A stretch of 64,000 nucleotides of DNA from assembly GCA_003991915.1 (NCBI GenBank), contig RQTK01000074.1, forward strand, positions 135,441 to 199,440, in the 5' to 3' direction. Every line of letters starts with the position of its first letter. Within the stretch, counting starts at the first letter, position 1. Made by a program: the position numbers and the translations under genes. This document shows, piece after piece, positions 50,704 through 62,646 of the stretch. The notes below the pieces were generated by a model. That model saw only the letters and a program-made list of their open reading frames with translations, was not told where the DNA came from and did not search any database. This stretch comes from Elysia chlorotica (lineage: Eukaryota; Mollusca; Gastropoda; Plakobranchidae).

Positions 50704-52162
50704 NNNNNNNNNNNNNNNNNNNNNNNNNNNNNNNNNNNNNNNNNNNNNNNNNNNNNNNNNNNNNNNNNNNNNNNNNNNNNNNNNNNNNNNNNNNNNNNNN
50801 NNNNNNNNNNNNNNNNNNNNNNNNNNNNNNNNNNNNNNNNNNNNNNNNNNNNNNNNNNNNNNNNNNNNNNNNNNNNNNNNNNNNNNNNNNNNNNNNNNNN
50901 NNNNNNNNNNNNNNNNNNNNNNNNNNNNNNNNNNNNNNNNNNNNNNNNNNNNNNNNNNNNNNNNNNNNNNNNNNNNNNNNNNNNNNNNNNNNNNNNNNNN
51001 NNNNNNNNNNNNNNNNNNNNNNNNNNNNNNNNNNNNNNNNNNNNNNNNNNNNNNNNNNNNNNNNNNNNNNNNNNNNNNNNNNNNNNNNNNNNNNNNNNNN
51101 NNNNNNNNNNNNNNNNNNNNNNNNNNNNNNNNNNNNNNNNNNNNNNNNNNNNNNNNNNNNNNNNNNNNNNNNNNNNNNNNNNNNNNNNNNNNNNNNNNNN
51201 NNNNNNNNNNNNNNNNNNNNNNNNNNNNNNNNNNNNNNNNNNNNNNNNNNNNNNNNNNNNNNNNNNNNNNNNNNNNNNNNNNNNNNNNNNNNNNNNNNNN
51301 NNNNNNNNNNNNNNNNNNNNNNNNNNNNNNNNNNNNNNNNNNNNNNNNNNNNNNNNNNNNNNNNNNNNNNNNNNNNNNNNNNNNNNNNNNNNNNNNNNNN
51401 NNNNNNNNNNNNNNNNNNNNNNNNNNNNNNNNNNNNNNNNNNNNNNNNNNNNNNNNNNNNNNNNNNNNNNNNNNNNNNNNNNNNNNNNNNNNNNNNNNNN
51501 NNNNNNNNNNNNNNNNNNNNNNNNNNNNNNNNNNNNNNNNNNNNNNNNNNNNNNNNNNNNNNNNNNNNNNNNNNNNNNNNNNNNNNNNNNNNNNNNNNNN
51601 NNNNNNNNNNNNNNNNNNNNNNNNNNNNNNNNNNNNNNNNNNCTAGTATAATGCATTAACTGTCTTCGGACATCATGGGCACAACATGCCGTACCGTGCT
51701 GACGTGCCGTAAAAAGAGGGAGACATGTAAAGAAGAAAAGAAAGACTAATGATTTAGTATGCAAACAGCGACTCTAATGAACGAAGGCCAGCTGTGGGAG
51801 ATCAGGGGTCAAAACCATGCCTATGCATTAACCCTCTGGACACTGGACAGTGTTAGCATTACACGGCTGTAGCAAGGCTCTGGCAAGAACGCCAGATTGC
51901 CCAGTAAAACAGGACGATTTTAAACTTAACTTTGTTTGTTGGCTTGTTTGTTTTTTTGTTACCTAAAGTCCAATGTCAGCACTTGACGGGCCTTAGGACT
52001 AACGTCTGACAATATTATGTGCTGCCATACATGACAGAGTACGGGCAGACCGGGACTCCTTAGCTTGTACCTTTTAAATTAGCACTGCAGCATTATATTA
52101 TACTGATCCACCTTATGATGTTAAAAAAGAATGACATTCTGAAATAATGATGATGATGATTG

Positions 52163-52202
<40 letters not shown>

Positions 52203-52203
52203 A

Positions 52204-52281
<78 letters not shown>

Positions 52282-53635
52282 CGATGATGATAATAATGCT
52301 GCTCCTAGCTTCAGGTGATAACATAATTATTTTTATCATGATAATAAAAATGGTGATGATTATTAAAAATGGTAATAACAATGAAAACAGTGTTGATGAT
52401 ACAACTGATCTTGATGTTGGACGAGTTGATGAGCATAAATGTGGTTATAACTGACAGATGGTATAGATTGTAAGAGCGGTGTATCATACTGCAAGCGCCT
52501 GGTCTCAATTACAGGCGCAGCTATCTGGAGGTTTGCCTGGCACTGTGACAGAGCGAGCGAGCAGTGGGCTAGCGTAGACCTGACGACTCATGTCTATACT
52601 AAGACTACAGACGGCCGAGGAATCTTCACCCACATCAGCCATAAATCGGGAGGGCATAAAGCCTGACGGCGAGGATTCCTGGAATGTTCTAGCCGAGTTC
52701 CAATCTCCGTTAATATGAAGTGCGTACTATGAACACCGGCTGGTGATGGAGAAGGATAAAAAGACAGAAGAAGAGAAAAAGAGACATGAGCAAAGCAAGA
52801 GAACAATTTGCTGCGAGAGAGTTGGCTGGTGATGGAGAAGGATAAAAAGACAGAAGAAGAGAAAAAGCGACATGAGGAAAGAAAGAGAACAATTTGCTGC
52901 GAGAGAGGAGGAGATAGAAAGTGGTGAAGCAATGTCAGGGGAGAGAGGCAAAGAGGGGAAATAGGAGAGGTTGAAAAGGTATATATCAGAAAATTGAGAG
53001 ACAGGGTGAGAAAGAACAAGTATAGACAGAGAAGGGGAGGGAGGGGGGGTGTTAGTGTTACATTTAGCTGATTGCCATTATCGTACCTAAAGACCCAGTT
53101 TATGTGGATCATCAAAGGTGGCTTTGAGATGATCTTGCTATGCTGCACAACCACATCAATCACGTGCCTTCGATAACCGCCGCACAAACTCAAAGCATCA
53201 GCAACGGCACAATCTAACCATGAAAACACATAACGAGTGGTTTTCCCCCCGCCCGAATCTGAACTTGAAAGGCGGAAAAAACACTAACCCCCAATATTGT
53301 ATCCCCCTGCTGTCTACTACCGCCTGGATGAGTATCTTCGTGTATTTGTTTCTTTCTCGTATCATATCTCTCTTTCGGACAAGCTGCATATTTATTACAA
53401 TAATGCCTCACTTTCTTCCTTTTTTGTGTGTATTTCAATACTGTTTTACGTCCGTTTCTATGACTTACCACAAAGAAATTCCGTACTTCCCTTCACACTA
53501 TATCCCACTACAAAGGATGAGAGAAGAACAAATACACAGCGACAGAGAGACGGATAGAGAACGAGAGAGATACACAGAGACAGAGAAGGTAAGAACAAGA
53601 AGAACGAGGACCCCAAGCTGGGTCTATTTCTCTGG

Positions 53636-53730
<95 letters not shown>

Positions 53731-55195
53731 AGACAACACACTTAAACAGCCCCGTCTAATAAATTAAAGCCGTACCTTCCCCGTGCCATGGCTGACGTGT
53801 AAAGACTCAATCTGGTGAGCTATTCCATAGAGAACAGAGCCGGGGCAGAGCCAGAACTGACGGAAAATTCACCTGTTCCTTAATTGGAAACAAATCATGT
53901 GGCGGAGGGTTTTAATCAAGCCGACAAGCCTTACCCCAGGTGCACTGCGTTAGGAAAAAGAATACACTAAGCCTTCTGAGGGGAGATTGCCCGCTACACG
54001 TTTGTCTGTGTGTGCGTATGTGTGTGGCATTGTATCTAAAACACCAAGCACTGTTACATGATTTAGTGTTGTGTATTTGTGTAATCCACACAAGTTACAT
54101 GTTACAAGACTTAGTTATGAGATGGCTTGCTGGCTAGCCTGGCTTGATGTATGAGCCATCACTTGCTGGGCACGGTGTACCCCAAACTTTACCACAATAA
54201 CAACCCCAGCAATGGTTGGGTTCTACCGCCTCAATATCGGTGATTGTATTTGTGTAATCCACACAAGTTACATGTTACAAGACTTAGTTATGAATGAGAT
54301 GGCTTGCTGGCTAGCCTGGCTTGATGTATGAGCCATCACTGACTAGGCACGGTGCACCCCAAACTTTATCACAGAAACAACCCCAGCAATGGTCGGGTTC
54401 TACTGCCTCAATATCGGTGATGGATTACTATTACCAGGAAGTTTAGTGGGTTCAGACTTCTCAGGCAGCGCCTGATGTTTACACGCTCTCGTTCTCGGAT
54501 TGTCAATATCAATGAGAAGTAATCGCAACTCGGATTAGATTTTGTTTTCTTCTTTCTTCTGCTTTTTCCCTTTAGAAAAAATAACTAAACGATGAGATGG
54601 CACCAGAATGATGAGATTCGAATTACGGACCTTCTACTTGTCAGGCAGAGCACTATCACCTGAGCAATATGCCGCCCCCTTTCCATTTTTCCAGCCGAAT
54701 CAACCTTGGCAAACGAGGTCAGGTCTAATCAAACTAGACATATCTCTAAAGACTCAAAGATCGCTCACACTTTAGATCTGATACCACACACTGTGACAGG
54801 CACAGAGGAAAACTCAAGTTTGCCATCATTCATATAAAATACATGTTCCACTATGAACATTTTTTTTGCAATTTCAAAAAGAAAAGAAGGATGACTGCAG
54901 CAAAAAACATTGAAATAGGAGCCTGCAATCTCGAAAGAAACAAGTGAGGCGTTCTTACTGTGTCATTCTAACCAAATAACGAATGATAACCACCTAGTTT
55001 TGAAGAAGAAAAAAAAGCATTCTTGGAAAAGGAGACGACATCAAAAGAACCACCGGAAGGGGGACGGGGGGTATGTAGAAAGATAGCTAAATTCGCTAAA
55101 GAAAATATGATAAGCGTTCAAAGCACCCATATAGTTTTTCAAGCACTTCCTTGGGATTTGAATTTGAATGGAATAAGGGAAGAAACACAGGATCG

Positions 55196-55291
<96 letters not shown>

Positions 55292-56033
55292 GCAGGAGGA
55301 GGCGGAGGAGGAGGAGGAAGAAGAAGAGGAAGAAGAAGAAAGTGAGACGGAAGATAAAAGAAGGGTTAGACAGACAGACACGTTCGCTAAAAACAACAGG
55401 ATTGATTTGAGATGCAATAGCGTTATGTTAAAACCATCACTATAGCGTTGCTTGTTTCTTGAAGTTTGTGTCGATGTTCATAGGTGAATACTTTATCTCT
55501 GTCGAGAGTTTGAGCGGTGAGTACATAGGTCTACTCTGTCGGGGGTTTGGGCGATGATTTTTCAGCAGTTCAGCAGTTACTGTTGAGTTAGTCCCTCTAT
55601 TGATCGCCTACACCGGTGCACCGCTTGGCACCAAGTAGCACTGCTGCACGCGCTCACACAGAAAACATTTGAGTAGCTGAGGTTTCCTCCACGCCACACT
55701 GCAGTGCCTGAGAAACCAACAAACATCCACCACGAAGAAACTGACTGGGCTTGCGCCCTGTTGTTGCTGTATGATGTGGGCGGCTTGAGGCGTGCAGGGG
55801 ATAAGTCATCAATGTTGGCAGAGGCGGCCACATCTAAATATCATTCTAAGGCTTCTCTAGTCTTTCTTTACTCGCCATACTAATATTTCTATCTGTGTCC
55901 ATATTCCTTATTTTTTTTAAATATCCATCTCTCATTCTCTGTCTGTATCTCACCACCGCTGTCGCTCTCATTCTCTGTCTCTCTCACTCTCTCTTCCTCC
56001 CCCCCCCCCCCCCCTTTTCCCTTCCTCTTTCTG

Positions 56034-56091
<58 letters not shown>

Positions 56092-56588
56092 ACTCTCTCT
56101 CTCTCTCAGAATTCACAGGGCAAGGTAATAAACCCTGGAAATGTTTTAAAAACATACCTGTGCGCCTAAAAAAAAGTTTTTCTTCCTTAAGTTTCCCCCA
56201 TCCGGTTCTAATTTAGATGTATTCTCAAGAAAATTAAATGTATTATTGTTGCTCCGAGATTAAAGGGAAAACCGTGTGCTCCCACGGCTAAACTGTTCGA
56301 AACGATGATACAGTTACATTGGAGCAAAACGCATTCTAGTATCCAGAAATTGAAGGTAAACTGATCGATAAAATCATCTAGCGAACCTAGCAGCATCTAA
56401 TCATGTGTTTCTAAATTACAGGGCAGTCTGAATTATTGGCTCTATCCCCCAAAAAATAAAGTGAGCACACTCCGAACATCTCTGGCTATTAACCGATATT
56501 TTGCTCTGTATGGCCCACTAGGGAGTGTGATAACCTCGCCTGTATCAGGTCCAAGTCAGGGGGACTTAGTGCTATTTGAGAGAGAGGC

Positions 56589-56626
<38 letters not shown>

Positions 56627-56646
56627 GGAGAGAGAGAGACAGAGAC

Positions 56647-56713
<67 letters not shown>

Positions 56714-59700
56714 AGAGAGAGAGATAGGTAGACACAAAGAGAGAGAGACAGGAGACAGAGAGAGAGAGAAGAAGCGAGAGGGAGGCTTACAGAGCAAATA
56801 GAAACAGATGGAGAGAACGGGATATCGTGTAGGACTTGGCCGGGCCCTGTTATGCCGCTGCTGTACAGCTACAATAATTTATCATCTCGACTCTTGGATC
56901 GTTTTACCAGAGAGAAATTATCGACCACCTCGATATATCAGGCCATCCCAGCCTGTAGATTCTGCATACCCACCCCCTATTCCTCCATCCATCTACATAA
57001 CTCCAACGGCAATGCCCCCCCCCCCTTCCCCCTCCTTTTACTTCTATTCCCACAACTTCACTCCAACACAGAGCGAAATAGAAACAGATGGAGAGCGCGG
57101 GATATCGTGTAGGACTTGGCCGGGCCCTGTTATGCCGCTGCTGTACAGCTACAATAATTTATCATCTCGACTCTTGGATCGTTTTACCAGAGAGAAATTA
57201 TCGACCACCTCGATATATCAGGCCATCCCAGCCTGTAGATTCTGCATACCCACCCCCTATTCCTCCATCCATCTACATAACTCCTTCGGCAATGCCCCCC
57301 CCCCCCCTCACTTCCATTCCCACAACTTCACTACACATTACTGCCCCTCCTGAGCGCAGATATTGCTTTACCATTCGAGTGAGATGCACACTCCTCAGAA
57401 GAAGAAAACATAGAGAGTGGGAGAGAGAGAGAAGGTGCCAAAAAATTTGAACCCATGAATAACCGGATGTACGTATGCAGTGAAACAATTGAACGAAAGT
57501 TGAGGGCTCCAGGATGGTGAATTGATCTAAGTGAGGGGTGTGCTGAACTGATCTTCATAAGTTTCTCGACTGACAAGTGTGATCAAAGTCAGATTAAAAA
57601 AAAAAAAAAAACACAGAATAGCAGCGCCGGTAATCCAGTCCGTTAGATCGCTGAGCTGACGAGCAGGAGCTCCGAGGTTCAAATCTCAACTCATGTCTCC
57701 TACCTTCGTAAATATTTTATTGAAGACATTTAGCACACGTAAAACATCTTTTAGTAGACCGAATCAAGAGATCCGTATGATGCGCGGGTTTTTATGACTC
57801 CTAGGTTGCCCAAAAAATTAATAATCCTAAGATAAATCTGGACCGGCACACACGGAAGATCAAACTTAGGAGCTCTTGCCCAGTTGGCTCGGTGATCTGC
57901 CGACTAAACAACCTGGCGCCCCCATAATTCTACAAGCATGGCTGTCTCAGGTTAAGAATAAACCTACTATTCACTTCTAGGCCTAGATATTAAATACATA
58001 TAATAATTATTATTTAGAATACATTATGGTGACGTGTGTCACGCTGATTAACAGGGACAAGGGCACTGGCTTGCCAATTCGAGTTATTACTTGACTGGGT
58101 GTTAAGGCGCAGTGTTAAAGCTATGGTAAGCGTACTGGAGGGGCAGATTGACAGTCACGAGCACCTAGGGTCCATCATGTATTTTGTAGGTGTCTGAGTA
58201 ACAAACAAAACAAAAAATAAGAAGTAACAAAAAGGGGGAGATGTGTGAGATATGAAGCCCCCAAATTGCCCTTATATTGCAAGGCTAGGTGATTTTTAAA
58301 GTACCTGACTTGCATCTAAGTGCCAAAATTCGGCACTTAAATGAGGCGTAATTTCATGTACTTGGTTCGCTTTGATCCGAGTTTCAGAGATCATTTACAC
58401 TGTATGCGCTCTTTGATCTTCCGTGACTATCACTACAGTTTCGCTCAAAAGAGTGAAAGTTTTAACTCCCCTTTTTGTAAAATCGGTTGATGTTTGAAGA
58501 AACCTCTATCTCCTTGGCAAGTATTTATAATGCTTTTAATGCTCTAACGATCGTTCAGTTAAATTTAAATTATCTGAAAAACTACAACTGCGTGTTCATT
58601 GAGTTAATACCACTATAAAAGAGAGACAGGCAGATGAGTAGAGAGGAAGTGAGAGGGAAAGAGACAGGCTGAGACATAGAGAGCCAGAGAGGCACACACC
58701 ATGCCAGAACCACAGCAATAATTGTCAGACTATCACAAAATAATGTAATTGCCAATTATCTGCTGTTTAAGTGAAAACCAGGACACAGTCCTAGCTCTAG
58801 CGAAATTGCCAGATAACATCTGACATTAGCTGCCGGAGTCCACTAATACTGTTCGCCAAACATACACAACAGTCTGGTAATATCAATAACGACATAATCA
58901 TATACTAGTCAGTGCGGTTTATGCCGCAGGTTGGCAAATCTAGCCAGTTTTGTTACTCTGATGATCCCATAGAAACTAGTACAATGCATTGTCTGGTCGA
59001 GGTGTCAGGTCACGCCAGTGTGTGTCCCTGAATGTGGCCCTGGCGAACAATTCGTCACAGCCTTATCTGCTTTAACTCCATAACAAGGCAACAGTCGAGT
59101 CACACTGTGGTGCTAGAATGCTGGCGAGTACTAAAATTGGCCAAAACTCTACTGTATAATTACTATTGGAGTGGAGCTGGAACGATAGCTGCTTTTATGC
59201 TGGAGAACATTAAGCAATTTTTTCAGAGCCAACCCTATCGTGGCAACATCAGAAATAGACAACAGTATCAGTATTGTGCTGCCAGCACGCTGGTTCCATA
59301 ATATTTACGGCCACCAAAGAAAGAAGTAAATTCAATTCAAGTATGGACACAGGCCGAGGCATAACGCGCGCATGCCTTGTTTTCCTGACGTTATGTAAGT
59401 AACTTTCACTTTTGTGACTATTTATTGTAATAGATCTGCATCTGCCACACAACAAGATTTAACCCTGGCAGTGGTAAATACGAGTGATTTCTATGCTTTC
59501 TATGAACGTTGTTAATTAGCTCAGTCTTTTGTTCATTGCGCATTTTTACAGTGCAATAATGCCCAGAGCCAAGATAATTCTTTATACCCAGAGAGTATAC
59601 ATTACATAAGCCTAGAATTGTTCGCTTATATTATTTCCTTATTGGCTAAAAATTTTTAAAAAATCGCCTGCCATAAAAAACAATAAAAAAGATAGAAAAA

Positions 59701-62612
59701 AAAACACACAACAACAATAGAAGGAAAAAAAAACAACCAAAGAAAGACAAACATAAAGCATTTCATGGACGCCTGACTACTAGCTCCATGCGTCAGATTA
59801 TTTCATACCCGGGATTTTACTCTTGCTTTACGCTAGCTTTTTCAAAAGTCACTAACCTTGCAACTGCTTTTGATGCACACGTTAAATTCAATTTTAATTC
59901 TTAATTAGTTTCAGTACCTAGGATTACTAAAAAAAACTCACATGACTGTGGAGACGACCACTTTGCCCACACAGCAACAATGGAGCTATGGGACGCCATC
60001 TGGGCCCTTTACAAGTTCAACCAGTTAACGCCGATATAATGATATAATAACTTTACGTTCTTATGCCTTGGATTGGATGCTACATCCAAGATGTTTATTG
60101 TTTTCAGTCAGCTAGTCTCGCTTGAGTTTACCATCCACTAACGCTCTCAGTGGTTAGTACGCTCGTACAACGGTACTATAAAGTGTAACCCCCAACAAAG
60201 GGTACTTCCAAATAGTTCTAAAAAGGCTCTCAATCGAAGACTTTCGCATATGGCGCCATTGCACACACTACCAATGACCACAAGTCCCCTGTTTCTTCCA
60301 GATCTCTATAAAAGGTACTTCCAAATAGTTCTAAAAAGGCTGTTAATCGAAGACTTTCGCTTATGGCGCCATTGCACTGATACCCATGAGCACAAGTCCC
60401 CTGATTCTTCCAGATCTCTATAAAAGGTACTTCCAAATAGTTCTAAAAAGGCTGTTAATCGAAGGATTTCGCTTATGGCGCCATTGCACTGACTACCCAT
60501 GACCACAAGTCCCCTGTTTCTTCCAGATCTCTATAAAGGGTACTTCCAAATAGTTCTAAAAAGGCTCTCAATCGAAGACTTTCGCTTATGGCGCCATTGC
60601 ACACACTACCAATGACCACAAGTCCCCTGTTTCTTCCAGATCTCTGTGCCGCTGTCTCCGTGACGGGATGCCCTGACGGCCCCAATGCGACGTGCTGCGC
60701 ATGCGTGTCTAGCCCCGGATGTTCCTGGTTCACGCCCCCCGATGCGCAGCCATACTGCAGCAGCAGCCCGTATGTGCTGGGTGGGCTGCCCGCGTGGGCG
60801 CAGGGCGGCAGCGGCGTCACACCGTCCCAGCCCAGCGAGGTGACCCTGCACATCAACAAGCCGTTCAACCTGGGCGGGCGGCGACAGACCCTCATCACAC
60901 CGCAGGCGGCGACAGTCAGGCTGGCGGTGGGCGTGAGGCACCAGTTCTTCCTCAGGCTGTCGGCTAGGTCTGCACGGACAAGGTAGGTTTGTCTGCCTGC
61001 TTGTCTATGCCTGTCTATAACTCATGCCCCTGTCGCATATGACAAAGGCGGCCACAGCCACGTTATGACTTCCGCAAAACCAGGTATCAGTGAAATCTCA
61101 ATTTTCTATAAATGGGAATTAGAACAACATAACATAATGTTTAATGCAGAGTTGTGGCTCACATAACCAATAATTGCTATATTATATTTTTTGTACATCC
61201 CCAGGCTGATAGTGCGGGGTCCGGCTCAAACCAGCGCCGGACACGTGGAGTTTGGTCTCCGGCCCGCGGACAGCGACAGCTGCTCCAGGGGTCTCCGCGA
61301 GTTCACGCCTGTCCGCCGCGGGGGGAGGAGGGGCGGCGGGGTCGGACGCGCAGGCAGCCGGCGCAGGGGAGTCGTCTACAGAACAGCGGCCGCACGGTCT
61401 ATCCCACTCAACAGATACACTCGACAAGCAGGTGCGGCAGGCGGGCAGGGCGGCGGCCACCCCACGAGGCGTGTGTACAGCTGCCTGGGCGACGGGCCGC
61501 GTGTGGTCCACGACCTGCTGCTGGAGCTGGACGTCATGCGCTGCATGGCACGGAACTTCACCGTCACCGTGACCGCCATAGACTCGCGCGTCAGGAGCCG
61601 CCCGCTCAGGGTCCAGGTCCAGTCTCTGTGCGACTGTCCAGGTTGCTCCAGCGGTCACGCTAGCGATGACGACACTCCGGACACTAGCCCGAGTCCTGCC
61701 GTACCGAGTCCCGACTGCGACATGGTTGACCGCTGCGGCGGGGCAAACGTCACGGACATCCTCAGCCCCCAGGCGAGGCTGTGTCTGCGACGCGCCGTCA
61801 ACGACGTGTGCGTGTCCGAAGGCGACGCTAGCGGCGCGATACCCGCGGGGCAGGCGTGCAGCGGCCGCGGGACGTGCGTGTGCGGCGAGTGTGCATGCGC
61901 GCCGCGTCACGAGCTGTTCCAAAGCGAGCGCTACAGCGGCACGCGCTGCGAGTGCGACAACTACAGCTGCCCGTATGCTAGCGGGATGATGTGCGGCGGT
62001 CCCAGTCGCGGGCGGTGCCAGTGTGGCCAGTGCGTGTGTCACGCGGACTGGACGGGTCAGGCGTGTGAGGTGAGCCTCAGCCTCGAGGGCTGCCAGTCCG
62101 GCGGGTCGGTTTGCAGCGGGCGGGGTATGTGTGTCTCCGGCGCCTGTGAATGCCCCATGCCATACACGGGCCAGTTTTGTGAGTGTGACGACCAGGCGTG
62201 TCCCTCTGACTAGCACAGGAAGTACAGGGGCCAATGGGTGGTCAGTGAGACCTCGGGTAGAGGGCCTCAGCAACCACACATACACGTAATACTATCCAAT
62301 CCACAGTAGAAAAAAAACCTACGGCTAACTGCCCAGAGATCTACCCTCACTAAGGCACCAGACCAATTTACGTGTTCGTTTTACGTTTTTCTTAATACAC
62401 AATCCAATAAAGGATGCTAATGCAAAATCTAAGTGTTTTATTATTTTTGTAACGTGCTCACATTACACTTTATTTTTACTTTGTTCTAGACGCGCTTGGT
62501 CGTGAATGGTTTCTACTCTTGGTTGAGAGACGAGTGAAATTGATCACATAGAATAGATATGCACTTTTGGTCTAGCTGACGTGTCACATAAACAGAGATA
62601 TCTGAGATAACA

Positions 62613-62646
<34 letters not shown>

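Larger units (their letters stand above)
36596..60639. other. Giant prickle intron, repeat-rich, no gene firmly supported
   Basis: Contains many GA/CT tracts (38308-38367, 39025-39070, 39577-39605, 39931-39992, 45537-45598, 47931-47995, 49038-49119, 50640-50703, 53637-53728, 56037-56107, 56591-56790), tandem duplications of 85-280 bases, and tRNA-like SINE pieces (41040, 45158, 48505, 54590, 57620, 57850). The first exon(s) of the integrin-like gene, with its signal peptide, should lie somewhere here, but I could not place them. Confidence 0.6.

Noticed and set aside
54990..55445. Acidic frame with poly-Asp and poly-Glu
   Set aside because: Driven by (GAT)n and GAG repeats, no early ATG, no splice evidence; kept only as a repeat.
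56808..57353. 181-codon plus-strand frame
   Set aside because: Spans a 280-base tandem duplication in different frames of each copy, so the two halves do not even encode the same peptide.
59032..59301. 89-codon plus-strand frame before the integrin-like gene
   Set aside because: No signal peptide, no donor at the needed phase, no family resemblance.
60230..60506. Repeated minus-strand peptide ([12 protein letters not shown])
   Set aside because: Reading of the 112-base array; no start or splice context.
60201..60650. CRISPR-like regular repeats
   Set aside because: The unit repeats end to end without distinct spacers, in an animal genome.
61182..62285. 367-codon minus-strand frame
   Set aside because: Shadow of the very GC-rich integrin-like exon; it shows no domain, while the plus frame has ordered I-EGF cysteines.
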